DNA of 16,287 bases from Spirochaetota bacterium (GTDB lineage: Bacteria > Spirochaetota > Leptospiria > Turneriellales > Turneriellaceae). The stretch is taken from assembly GCA_029561505.1 (NCBI GenBank), contig JAKQXK010000240.1, forward strand, positions 1 through 16,287. Direction: 5' to 3'. The notes under the pieces are model-generated. The model was not told where the DNA came from. It was given only the letters and a program-made list of their open reading frames with translations, and did no database searches. Shown one piece after another: positions 5,965 through 13,720 of this stretch. The translations under genes and the position numbers were made by a program. The number at the start of each line of letters is the position of its first letter. The first letter of the stretch is position 1.

Positions 5965-7917
5965 ATGCTCACGTCCATCATTATCGACCGGGTCGGCAAT
6001 ACCAACGTCTTCAACATCGTACAAGACGGCGGCGTTGGTAACCCGGCGCTCAAGGCCAATGAACGCCTGCAGTCTATCATTGACGACGATCTAATCGGCG
6101 AATACCTCGAAGAACTTGGCCGCATCGCCAACATTTCACGTTCGCTCTCTTCGCTGCCACGCGGCAGCGAAGAGAGCCAGGCGCTGATTTTTCAGCACCT
6201 CAACCTGAGCCACAAGTTGCGTGAGATCGGCGAGGCGCTTTTTAAGCAGTTTTTTCCGCTGCCATTGCAAGAGTTCATTCGCGATTCGCAGCAGAGTTAT
6301 CTGTACTTTCATGTCGACGCAGCCCTCGCGTCGCTGCCGCTTGAGATTTTGCACGACGGCTCAGCCTTCTTATGGGAAAAATTTTACGTCGGTAAGGCAA
6401 TCAAAGGGCAGGATATCTCTCTCAGCGACTTTCATCCGCGTGAGATAATCAACATGCTGATTATCGCCGACCCGCGCGAAGACCTTGACTGGGCCCGCCG
6501 CGAAGGTGAAATGCTTTTTGAGCACCTCGGCGCGTTTGTCAGCCCGAAAAAAATTAATCTGACGCTGATTGGCGGCAAAACCGTCACAAAGCTGAATATT
6601 CTGAACGCTATTCTCGACAAAGATATTATTCATTTTGCCGGCCACTTGCACCACAGCGGCAACCCGGACGAGAATGGCTGGTTGCTCGCCGACAATAAGA
6701 TACTTTATGCCCGCGAGTTCAAGATGAGCGGGGCACAGCCAAAACTCATCTTTTGTAATTCATGCCTGAGCGCGCGTTCGGGTCAGCAAGAAAGTGATGC
6801 TTCGTGGTACGCGCAGTTTGCGGCAGCTTTCATTCGCGCCGGGCGAACGAGTTATGTAGGCACCAACTGGGAGCTGCCAGACAGGCAACCCACTCTCGAA
6901 TTCACGACGCAGTTTTATGACAACATTTTCCAGGGCAAAACTCTCGGTGAGTCGCTGCAACAGAGCCGGTCGTTCGCGCGCGAACATTTTTCCCTCAATG
7001 ACCTGACGTGGGCATCATACCTGCTGATGGGCAACCCTATGCAGTCGGTTTTTCGCGCAGACTCGCTGCTGCCAGACGTCACGCGTAACATGCTCGACCC
7101 TGAAGACCTCATTATGCACTTTCCTTTTCCGATTGCCGAAGCCTATGAGAAGTTTCACAGAATCTTCAGCGCCGAAGAGCAGGCGGGCACCTCTGGCAGC
7201 GAAGCGCTTCTGAAATCTCTGTTTTACCTTTATACGCAATGCCTCTTCTTTTTATCAGGCCTTGTACTCGCGAACTACCGAATATTTAACTTTCCGAAAC
7301 CGATTGCTTTTCCTTTTCCAAATGCAGAAAAAACGCTCGCTGCGATGTTCTCGGCGCTCGGCGCGGTGCGCGCAATCAAAGCGCAGACGCTTGCCGTTAA
7401 CCTGCTAGAGACTCTGTATATTCACAAAGACAATCTGGAAAAAATCGCGGCGTTGCAGAAGCGCTATCGTTCAGGGGCGCTGCGCGACGGCGAAATCGAA
7501 ACGTATACAATCACCGTTCAATACCTGCTCGAGTCGCTGCTGATGGATCTCGACTTCTTGCGGCACTATGGTTTCTATATGATTGTTGAGTCCGGGCATC
7601 GCCAGCTGAGTTTTCAGGGGGTCGAGAGACACCATGCGCACCGGGACATTATTCTGCCGACGCAGGCAAACGCGATGACCTATACCGAGCTGCTTGAAAA
7701 GACTTCGTACCTCGTCGGTCGCTGCGTGTTCTATTCTCCGGTGAAAAAAACTTTTCTCGACCTTTCGCCCTTCATGCGCATCAGCGCCGAAGAAGACGGT
7801 TCGTACAGCTTCGGTTTCACCAAAGCCATGGGTGCTGCGACCGAAGCGACTGCAGCTGCAGCTGCAGCTGCCACGGCGGCGTTGTCAAAAAAGCCAAAGG
7901 CGCGTCAGACCCGGTAG
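5965..7917 (+). CDS. CHAT-domain (caspase-like) protease with helical C-terminal region
   Basis: A 650-residue protein. Residues about 95-360 form a CHAT domain, a caspase/separase-clan cysteine peptidase fold. The His motif IIHFAGHLHHS gives probable catalytic H227, and LIFCNSCLSA gives probable catalytic C267. VGTNWELPDRQPTLEF and the GKTLGESLQQSR helix, then TWASYLLMGNP, are typical CHAT landmarks. The first 95 residues are helical without TPR repeats. Residues about 375-630 form a mostly helical region I do not recognise, with hydrophobic stretches (LFFLSGLVLANY). The protein ends in an alanine-rich, then basic tail (KKPKARQTR). There is no signal peptide, so it is probably cytoplasmic. 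No recognisable partner such as a gasdermin or CRISPR gene is nearby. The start has no clear Shine-Dalgarno sequence. Only 1 nt separates its stop from that of the convergent nucleosidase gene. Confidence 0.85.
   Translation: MLTSIIIDRVGNTNVFNIVQDGGVGNPALKANERLQSIIDDDLIGEYLEELGRIANISRSLSSLPRGSEESQALIFQHLNLSHKLREIGEALFKQFFPLPLQEFIRDSQQSYLYFHVDAALASLPLEILHDGSAFLWEKFYVGKAIKGQDISLSDFHPREIINMLIIADPREDLDWARREGEMLFEHLGAFVSPKKINLTLIGGKTVTKLNILNAILDKDIIHFAGHLHHSGNPDENGWLLADNKILYAREFKMSGAQPKLIFCNSCLSARSGQQESDASWYAQFAAAFIRAGRTSYVGTNWELPDRQPTLEFTTQFYDNIFQGKTLGESLQQSRSFAREHFSLNDLTWASYLLMGNPMQSVFRADSLLPDVTRNMLDPEDLIMHFPFPIAEAYEKFHRIFSAEEQAGTSGSEALLKSLFYLYTQCLFFLSGLVLANYRIFNFPKPIAFPFPNAEKTLAAMFSALGAVRAIKAQTLAVNLLETLYIHKDNLEKIAALQKRYRSGALRDGEIETYTITVQYLLESLLMDLDFLRHYGFYMIVESGHRQLSFQGVERHHAHRDIILPTQANAMTYTELLEKTSYLVGRCVFYSPVKKTFLDLSPFMRISAEEDGSYSFGFTKAMGAATEATAAAAAAATAALSKKPKARQTR
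7850..7870 (+). repeat. CTGCAG tandem repeat in the CHAT gene
   Basis: Three perfect CTGCAG units plus CTG encode part of the poly-alanine stretch near the C-terminus. The 6-nt unit keeps frame if its copy number changes. Confidence 0.8.
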
Positions 7918-7918
7918 A

Positions 7919-8503
7919 TCATCGCGCGAGTTCTTGCACAGCCGCTTTCAGCCGCAGACCTGCTTCACGAAAATTCGACCGCCATTCGCCGCGGCCTTCG
8001 GGCCCGATGGTATTGGTCACACAAAGCAGAGCGCTGAAGGCAATGCCGTGGTCGTGGCAGAAGAAGGCGAGCGAAGCGGCTTCCATATTTTCGACCAACT
8101 GCCGCGGGTATTCGGGGGGGATATACCCCGTATTGCCGGCAAACTTCTCTGCGCTGAGGCTGATCCCGTGGTTCTGCAGAACCGTCGCCGCGGCAAAATT
8201 TTGCGCAGCGACCGCCGGTGTTGTGGCGCAGCTGCGCGACATGAATTCGGGTAATTCTTCGCCCGCAATCGAAGGGTAAGCAAAGTGGTTACACGAAAAA
8301 ATCTTCAGAAGATCGTCACGGTTCTGCGAACCGCAGCTGCCTGCAAGCAGCACGCGCGTCGGTTTCTCTTTCGTTGCCAGCGCAGAAAAAGTGGCGAGAG
8401 ATTTGAATTGCCCGACGCCCAGCTCTTGAATTTGAAATCCCCCTGTTTGCAGATCACGCAGATCGGGAATCTCTTTCGCGTGCGCGACGCAGAGCCAGAG
8501 CAT
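7919..8503 (-). CDS. PNP-fold nucleosidase, futalosine hydrolase/MTA-SAH nucleosidase-like
   Basis: A 194-residue member of the nucleoside phosphorylase/hydrolase fold, shorter than MTA/SAH nucleosidase (about 230). It has the glycine loop LLAGSCGS (53-60), the ribose-binding VENMEAASLA (137-146, E141 as in the MExA motif), and VTNTIGPEGRGEW (162-174). The Asn at 164 replaces the Asp that MTA/SAH nucleosidases use for adenine. Asn at this place is typical of enzymes for 6-oxopurines and resembles futalosine hydrolase. The true substrate is not known. Its ATG (8503-8501) shares a base with the stop of the upstream YhhQ transporter gene (TAATG), so the two are translationally coupled; a role in queuosine or queuine salvage is therefore possible. 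No other menaquinone gene lies in the window. Confidence 0.75.
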   Translation of the reverse strand: MLWLCVAHAKEIPDLRDLQTGGFQIQELGVGQFKSLATFSALATKEKPTRVLLAGSCGSQNRDDLLKIFSCNHFAYPSIAGEELPEFMSRSCATTPAVAAQNFAAATVLQNHGISLSAEKFAGNTGYIPPEYPRQLVENMEAASLAFFCHDHGIAFSALLCVTNTIGPEGRGEWRSNFREAGLRLKAAVQELAR

Positions 8504-9180
8504 TATTTCTTGACTTCGTCCTTGAGATAGTTGTCGATAATGACGTGCACAGCGTAGATAACCGGGGTTACCGCGACCGCGATCAGCAGTTTATAAAAAT
8601 AGTTTGAAGTTGCGACCTTGAGAAATTCGGCGTTCGACCATTTGCCCGGCAATACGAAAGCGATGTAGAGCACCACGAATGTATCGACGAGCTGGCTGAC
8701 GACTGTGCTGCCGGTCGCGCGCAGCCACAGGTGCCTGTGACCTGTGCGCAGCTTGAGTTGGTGAAAGACAAAAAAATCAAGAAACTGACCTACCGCGAAG
8801 GCCACGAGTGAACCAATGATGATGCTCTGTCCCGTGCCGAAAACCACGTTGAAATTTTCGTCGTTGATTGCCGAGAATGAGGCGGCATGAGTGTTGCCCA
8901 TGAAGTAGAGCGCTACAAAAACATACGAGATGAGCACGATCGTCAGTAAGGTGACCCTGCGTACCCCCGACATGCCAAAATATTCGTTAATGATGTCGGT
9001 CATGATAAACACGACCGGCCAGACCAAAACACCCACTGACAGATTCGCCGTCGTTGTCTGCCAGAACAGCATTCCCGGTATTTCAAACGTGAATATTTTG
9101 CCGCCGACGAGTTCAGCCAGAATGGCGTTTGTAATAAAGAAGCCCGCGAGCGTGATGTAGAGCTTTTCTTTTCGAGCCAT
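8503..9180 (-). CDS. yhhQ: Queuosine precursor transporter, YhhQ/VUT family
   Basis: A 225-residue integral membrane protein of the YhhQ (DUF165) family, which imports 7-deazaguanine precursors (preQ0, preQ1 or queuine, depending on the member) for queuosine in tRNA. About six transmembrane segments are visible. Family landmarks include the early LAELVGGKIFTF, WPVVFIMTDIINEYFG, a long FAVGQFLDFFVFHQLK segment, and GSTVVSQLVDTFVVLYIAF. The start MARKEKLY at 9180 puts the first helix at a normal place; the open frame extends to 9279, but that extra part overlaps the divergent gene. A GCGAG lies before the ATG. I looked for a preQ1 riboswitch in the short leader and saw none. An inverted repeat TTTGAC-N6-GTCAAA lies 19 nt upstream. 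Confidence 0.9.
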   Translation of the reverse strand: MARKEKLYITLAGFFITNAILAELVGGKIFTFEIPGMLFWQTTTANLSVGVLVWPVVFIMTDIINEYFGMSGVRRVTLLTIVLISYVFVALYFMGNTHAASFSAINDENFNVVFGTGQSIIIGSLVAFAVGQFLDFFVFHQLKLRTGHRHLWLRATGSTVVSQLVDTFVVLYIAFVLPGKWSNAEFLKVATSNYFYKLLIAVAVTPVIYAVHVIIDNYLKDEVKK

Positions 9181-9198
9181 TGTAACTCGCTTTATGAA

Positions 9199-9216
9199 TT
9201 TGACACACCCGTCAAA
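9199..9216. promoter_or_regulatory. Inverted repeat TTTGAC-N6-GTCAAA in a divergent promoter region
   Basis: The perfect 6-bp arms with a 6-nt spacer lie in the 52-nt gap between yhhQ (minus) and the gene starting at 9233 (plus). The half-site spacing suits a dimeric regulator. A closely related sequence (14 of 18 positions the same) is at 11610-11627. TTGACA within it could also serve as a -35 element, but no good -10 follows. Confidence 0.45.
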
Positions 9217-9232
9217 GAAAAAATCGTGAACT

Positions 9233-10285
9233 ATGGTCGACAAGAAGCAGCAGCGCAAAATTCTGATAGGTAAACTCATTCATTTGAGCATAATTATGGC
9301 CGTGGCTACAGTTTTGGGCGTTTTTGCCTTAAAAATCATTCTTTCTCATTACAAGCTCGAGCACAAACCGATGGAGCTCGGTGGCGACGCCAAGGGTTTC
9401 AGAACGCATTCCCGGTCTGGCACCTACATGAAACTTGCAAATCTGCACTTTCGCCTCACCGATGAAATCAACATGCAGGTCAAAGAGCTGATCGGCGAGG
9501 CAGTGCCAAAAGCAAAGGGCGGGGTCGTCAATTTCGACGATGTCAACTCGTTTCGCATTGATATTCTTTCGGGTGAAGCGTTTGTTCGCACCAGCGTCAT
9601 GGAATGCATTTTCAATAATTTTGTCTTCAACTATGACGGTTCACCGCTCAAGAACATGAAGATGGAGTTTTTTGACGACGACGAAGGCGGCAAAATGGTT
9701 AAAAAACTGCGCCTGACCGGCGACATGAAGCTCGTCGTCTGGCTGGGTTTTGAGATGATTGGCAAAATGTACCTTGACCGTGAAAAAACCCTGATGGTGA
9801 TCGAAGCCGAACGCATTCGCTCACTGGGAAACCCTTATACAAAAACGCTGCTCGACGCCGTCGGCTTAAACATGGAAAAACTGCTGCCCGTGCCTTCAGG
9901 TCGGGGCATTACCATGTCGGGCAACAAGATTATTGTTGAGCCTTTCAAGATATTTCCGCCGCCGCAAATCGGAGGCTTCATCAGCGACATGCGCGTTCAA
10001 AGCGATGGCCTGCAGCTCTTTTTCTCGAGTAAGGTGAAGGTGAACTTTCCCCCGCTGCCTGTCAAAGACGTGAAGAATTATCTATATCTCTACCAGGGTG
10101 ACGTGAAGTTCGGCAAGCTCATGATGGTCGATGCTCGCCTGCAGATGGTAGACGCAACGCAGAAGAGTGATTTCGACTTTTATCTGAAAAAATACCAGCT
10201 GCCCCTCGCGCTCGGTTCATCAAAAATCATGCGTGATGGTTCGGTGGTTGCGACGATACCAGACTATCGCGACGCGATCAAATAG
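9233..10285 (+). CDS. Membrane-anchored protein of unknown function
   Basis: A 350-residue protein with a basic N-terminus (DKKQQRK) and one transmembrane segment at about residues 15-37, which acts as an uncleaved anchor. The rest should therefore be periplasmic. That part is rich in beta-strand-like alternation and includes DDDEGGKMVKKLRL, VWLGFEMIGKMYLDREKTL and a PPPQIGGFISDMRV segment. The overall shape recalls lipid-binding LmeA/DUF2993-type proteins, but I cannot confirm this. No catalytic motif is seen. The ATG lies in the short divergent region with no strong Shine-Dalgarno sequence. Its TAG stop shares a base with the GTG start of the following lipoprotein gene, so the two are probably co-translated. 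Confidence 0.75.
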   Translation: MVDKKQQRKILIGKLIHLSIIMAVATVLGVFALKIILSHYKLEHKPMELGGDAKGFRTHSRSGTYMKLANLHFRLTDEINMQVKELIGEAVPKAKGGVVNFDDVNSFRIDILSGEAFVRTSVMECIFNNFVFNYDGSPLKNMKMEFFDDDEGGKMVKKLRLTGDMKLVVWLGFEMIGKMYLDREKTLMVIEAERIRSLGNPYTKTLLDAVGLNMEKLLPVPSGRGITMSGNKIIVEPFKIFPPPQIGGFISDMRVQSDGLQLFFSSKVKVNFPPLPVKDVKNYLYLYQGDVKFGKLMMVDARLQMVDATQKSDFDFYLKKYQLPLALGSSKIMRDGSVVATIPDYRDAIK

Positions 10286-10722
10286 TGTCTCGCCGTTTTC
10301 TCTTCTTTCTCTTCGTCGCAGCGCTGCTGGCCTCTGGCTGTCGCAAAAAAACTGAACTTGTGCCCGATGACGCGAAGCAGGTCATGCGCACCGACAGCGT
10401 TGAGGGCGACGGCGAAGCACGGGTGAAGAAACGCGTATATGGTTTTTACCTCGGTGGCCACCAATTCATCTGCGAAGGGCGCGAATTCGAAACCGAAGAA
10501 GCGGCAGCCAGCGCTGCCAAAATCAGCATCGCCGAGCGACCCACAGAAAGGCTCACGAATGAAAGTGCGACTTTTGCCGTGAGCGGCCGATCGGTTTGGC
10601 TCAAGACCCGGCGCGATATTATCTGGTGCATGCTCGCGAGCGGCAAAACTGACGAGATCGAACGCGCGGCTGAACCCGTGCGCCGGCTTTTTAAACAGAA
10701 ATTTCAGCAGACAACAAATTAA
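10285..10722 (+). CDS. Small lipoprotein of unknown function
   Basis: A 145-residue protein starting at GTG inside TAGTG, the 1-nt overlap with the upstream stop. The signal peptide MSRRFLFFLFVAALLASGC has two arginines, a strong hydrophobic core and a good lipobox LASGC with Cys19. The mature part has no family I recognise. It has two cysteines (FICEG, IWCML) that might pair. Near the start it carries an Asp-rich stretch (VPDDAKQVMRTD). Coupling to the membrane-anchored protein suggests that they act together in the periplasm. The ending KQKFQQTTN is followed 10 nt later by the SDR-like gene. Confidence 0.8.
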   Translation: MSRRFLFFLFVAALLASGCRKKTELVPDDAKQVMRTDSVEGDGEARVKKRVYGFYLGGHQFICEGREFETEEAAASAAKISIAERPTERLTNESATFAVSGRSVWLKTRRDIIWCMLASGKTDEIERAAEPVRRLFKQKFQQTTN

Positions 10723-10732
10723 GGAGACTCTC

Positions 10733-11581
10733 ATGCGTGTATTTATTGTGGGTGCAGGTGCCGTTTCAGGCGGGGCGGCGATTGCTGCAGCCAAATCTGC
10801 AGGGGCTGAAATCATCACAACGACGAGCCGCAACGAAAATATTGCCGGCGCAGACCATACGATTCATGGCATCGATCTCGAAAATGCCGCTGCTGTCGAC
10901 AAGATGCTCGCTGACGATGTTTTGACTGCCAAGCCGGTCGATTATGTCATTTATATTCCCGCGCGCGGTTCTGTCGGTATGGATGTCACAGAATCGACCG
11001 CCGACATGATCATGCCCAGCCTCGAATATTCTGTAATACCATATTTGAAGCTCGCAAAGGCGCTGAAGCCGCGCCGGACTATTGCGCTTTCTGGTTTTAT
11101 GGCGCTACCGACGCTCACACGCATTTATGGCGCCATGACCTTCACGAAAATAGCCATGGAAGAATTAGCAATCCGCAACCCCGAAAAACTGCAGGTCATT
11201 CGCATCGGCATGTTTCTGAGCAACTCGGTGCGCGGCATCGCCATTCTGGCGCAACGGCGTTTTAACAAAGAGCCTGGCTTTCAGCCACAGTGGCGCGCCG
11301 AATGGAAAGCTTCGGGCAAGAAGTTTCCGCAGTTTTTTTACGACATGAATTATCAGAACGAAGAGCACATGTATAGGGCGCACAGCAATGGTGTGCCGTT
11401 TCGGCCGACTCTGCCCGAAGACATCACGAAAGGTTTTAATCTCGCGCTTGCAGGTGAAAAGGCACCCGTAATCAATGTACTTGGCCCGTGGCTCTGGACT
11501 GAAAATCGAATGCCTGAGCTGCCAGCTGAAATTACAAGTCGAACGCACCTGATACCCGAATCGATCTACCAGATGCTCTGA
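10733..11581 (+). CDS. SDR-like NAD(P)-binding oxidoreductase
   Basis: A 282-residue protein with an N-terminal Rossmann nucleotide-binding motif, MRVFIVGAGAVSGGAAIAAA, in which the glycines follow a GxGxxxGG pattern, and an acidic position in HGIDLEN. Later YVIYIPARGSVG and RTIALSGFMALP fit the SDR core strands. The usual catalytic YxxxK is not seen: after the candidate serine the sequence is IYGAMTFTKIAMEELA, where Lys is 7 residues after Tyr. It may be an atypical or inactive SDR, or a relative that binds NAD(P) for another purpose. The start has the best Shine-Dalgarno sequence in the window, AAGGAG 8 nt before ATG. The substrate is unknown. Confidence 0.75.
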   Translation: MRVFIVGAGAVSGGAAIAAAKSAGAEIITTTSRNENIAGADHTIHGIDLENAAAVDKMLADDVLTAKPVDYVIYIPARGSVGMDVTESTADMIMPSLEYSVIPYLKLAKALKPRRTIALSGFMALPTLTRIYGAMTFTKIAMEELAIRNPEKLQVIRIGMFLSNSVRGIAILAQRRFNKEPGFQPQWRAEWKASGKKFPQFFYDMNYQNEEHMYRAHSNGVPFRPTLPEDITKGFNLALAGEKAPVINVLGPWLWTENRMPELPAEITSRTHLIPESIYQML

Positions 11582-11609
11582 CGGCAGGCTCGTGTAGCAC
11601 GCTAATCGC

Positions 11610-11627
11610 TTGACACGCGCGTCAGAA
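11610..11627 (+). promoter_or_regulatory. TGAC-N6-GTCA inverted repeat before FecR gene
   Basis: TTGACACGCGCGTCAGAA lies 15 nt upstream of the FecR start and has the same layout as the site at 9199-9216. TTGACA matches a -35 consensus, but the expected -10 region (ATGCGG) does not fit. Confidence 0.4.
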
Positions 11628-11642
11628 GCGCCATGCGGAGTT

Positions 11643-12338
11643 ATGAAATATCTGATAGCGCTTACCCTGATTGCAACTGTCGCGCAATGCCGCGAAACTT
11701 CTTTGCCTACCGACGGCGTAATTGGCCGGGTTAACGGCAACGCGCTTATCGAACATATTGAGGCAGACGGCTCGAAAAAAACACGGGCAGCACGCGCCGG
11801 CGAAAAGGTTCAGGCCGGCGATACGATCATCACGGCAGAAAAAAGCACAGTCATCTTTTATGTAACCGGAGCAAAAATGGAAGTGCAAGAGAATTCGCGT
11901 TTCGTTTACGAACGTACCGGCGATGACAAGCAGGTCTATTTGCAATCGGGCAATGCCTGGACAATGGTCGAGCCGCTTGGCGGCAACCGCAGATTTTCAC
12001 TCAGAACACCGAATTCGGTCGCCGCGGTACGCGGTACCAAGTTCTTCACTTTCACCGACGGCGCGAATACCGGCACATGCCATTGCGAAGGTAAAATTGC
12101 ATTCAAGAATAATGCATCGGGTAAAGAAGAAGTGAATGACCGCGACTACATCATGTATTTTCGGCAAGACAAAGCCGTGAAGGTATTCGTAGAAGAACTG
12201 AAAAAAATCGGCCTGCCTATTGGCCACAACCATTCGGCACTTAATGACAGCGAGCTTGGCAAAAAGGTCAATCTCACGCCTGCGCAGCTGCAGAAAATGC
12301 AGGCTTTCGTCGATAAAAAGTTCGCCGCGCTCAGGTAA
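11643..12338 (+). CDS. FecR-domain lipoprotein
   Basis: A 231-residue protein with a short signal peptide MKYLIALTLIATVAQC and lipidated Cys16. A FecR domain follows: the start GVIGRVNGNALIE, then RAGEKVQAGDTIITAEKSTVIF, the repeat-like beta segments, and TPNSVAAVRGTKF, which is the most typical FecR-domain signature. In E. coli, FecR passes a signal from an outer-membrane receptor to a sigma factor, but stand-alone FecR lipoproteins are common in spirochaetes and have no assigned partner. No sigma factor or TonB receptor lies here. A CHC motif (GTCHCEGK) follows the FecR domain. The ATG at 11643 is preferred over the upstream ATG at 11610 because it gives the signal peptide; GGAG precedes it closely. 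The stop shares a base with the tldD start (TAATG). Confidence 0.88.
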   Translation: MKYLIALTLIATVAQCRETSLPTDGVIGRVNGNALIEHIEADGSKKTRAARAGEKVQAGDTIITAEKSTVIFYVTGAKMEVQENSRFVYERTGDDKQVYLQSGNAWTMVEPLGGNRRFSLRTPNSVAAVRGTKFFTFTDGANTGTCHCEGKIAFKNNASGKEEVNDRDYIMYFRQDKAVKVFVEELKKIGLPIGHNHSALNDSELGKKVNLTPAQLQKMQAFVDKKFAALR

Positions 12339-13720
12339 TGACTTCAGAAATCACGCGCTCACAAATAGAAGCAGCGCTGGCTCCGCTGCACGCCCGGTAT
12401 GAATTTGCCCGCGCGCTCTTCATTGAGACTTCTGGCCTCAGCGTCAGCAGCAATCTCAACCAGACCTTTGTCGAGCCGCTTGCGTCGCAGCGCGGTATCG
12501 TTGTCAGCATATTGCACCGCGGACTGCTCTATGAGAGCTCTTCGGTCGTGCACAGCGTTTCAGATATCGCCAAAACCATCAAGGGTTTAGAACGCACCGT
12601 CGGTGCGAGCCGGCTTGAGGGTACACTTTCGTTACTGCCAGAAACTGCGGCTACCTTAAACGCTGGTACGCCGTCGCGAGACGAACTGAGCGAAGCCGAC
12701 AAGGCGAAATTTGCTGCCCGTATCGCCAGAGAAATCAAGGCCCGCAAGTCTCTGGTCGCGATGGCGTCGGCGCGCTACAAACAAACCAATACACGCGAAA
12801 TTTATGTGAGTCGCGAAAAGTCGCTCGAGCAATACCTGCCCCGTTTCGAAGCGATCTATTCGGCAGTTCTCAAAGACGATGCGACCAATTCAACGGCGCA
12901 AATCTACGACGGTTTCAGCCAGCGCGGCTCATGGAACCTCATGGGAGAAAATCTCAACCTTATCGATGGCATGCTGCACGACGGTGAAAAAATTCTCGGT
13001 GCGCCGCGACTCGAGCCTGGCCAATACGACTGCATCTTTTCGCCCTCGCTCTCGGGCATGCTCGCGCACGAGGCTTTCGGGCATGGCACCGAAGCCGACA
13101 CCATGCAGAAGGGCCGTGCGCGCGGCACAGAATACCTCGGCAAGGCCGTCGCTGCGCCCGGTGTGCGACTTTACGATTCACCGCTGCTCGAGACCGCTGC
13201 GGCGAGTTATTATTTCGACCACGAAGGTATGCCCGCGGCAGAAACCCGCATTGTCGAAGGGGGATATCTCACTCAACCCATGACCGATCACGCCAGTGCG
13301 TCGCGGCTCGGCTATTCCCGTTCACCCAACGGGCGCCGTGAAAGTTTCGATCACAAGATATATTCGCGCATGACCAATACCTATTTTATGCCAGGGTCAG
13401 ATACCCTTGAGGCAATGATTGCGTCGGTGGCAGAAGGTTTCTTTGTCGACCGCGCAACCAACGGCATGGAAGACCCGAAAAGCTGGGGCATACAGCTCGA
13501 AGCACTCGTTGCCCGAAGAATTCATAAGGGCCAGCTGACCGGTGAATATTTTTCACCCGTAATCGTTACCGGTTACGTGCCCGAAATTCTGCAATCGATT
13601 TCGATGGTGTCGCGAGACCTGCATATCAACGGCCTCGGCATGTGCGGAAAAGGCTACAAAGAATGGGTCAAGGTGACTGACGGCGGCCCTTACCTGAAAT
13701 TACGCGCCCGCCTCGCCTGA
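12338..13720 (+). CDS. tldD: TldD/PmbA family zinc metalloprotease
   Basis: A 460-residue peptidase of the U62/TldD family. TldD and TldE form a heterodimer in E. coli that cuts unfolded peptides, for example microcin precursors and the CcdA antitoxin. The metal site HEAFGHGTEAD is at residues 244-254, with H244, E245 and H249. Other family landmarks are DGFSQRG, PGVRLYDSPLLE, EGGYLTQPM, TNTYFMPG and the C-terminal CGKGYKEWVKVTDGGP. TldD carries the HExxxH motif, whereas TldE lacks it, so this is the TldD-type subunit. No TldE-like gene lies in the window. The start overlaps the FecR stop as TAATG, so it is translationally coupled. The 3' end overlaps the convergent HD-domain gene by 21 nt. 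Confidence 0.93.
   Translation: MTSEITRSQIEAALAPLHARYEFARALFIETSGLSVSSNLNQTFVEPLASQRGIVVSILHRGLLYESSSVVHSVSDIAKTIKGLERTVGASRLEGTLSLLPETAATLNAGTPSRDELSEADKAKFAARIAREIKARKSLVAMASARYKQTNTREIYVSREKSLEQYLPRFEAIYSAVLKDDATNSTAQIYDGFSQRGSWNLMGENLNLIDGMLHDGEKILGAPRLEPGQYDCIFSPSLSGMLAHEAFGHGTEADTMQKGRARGTEYLGKAVAAPGVRLYDSPLLETAAASYYFDHEGMPAAETRIVEGGYLTQPMTDHASASRLGYSRSPNGRRESFDHKIYSRMTNTYFMPGSDTLEAMIASVAEGFFVDRATNGMEDPKSWGIQLEALVARRIHKGQLTGEYFSPVIVTGYVPEILQSISMVSRDLHINGLGMCGKGYKEWVKVTDGGPYLKLRARLA

Noticed and set aside
5965..7917. CHAT gene as part of a CRISPR or gasdermin system
   Set aside because: No repeat array, Cas gene or gasdermin-like pore protein is visible in the window.
9181..9232. preQ1 riboswitch before yhhQ
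   Set aside because: The leader is too short and lacks the preQ1 aptamer pattern.
12879..13283. Plus-strand frame of 134 codons within tldD
   Set aside because: An Arg/Ser-rich out-of-frame translation of tldD with no independent support.
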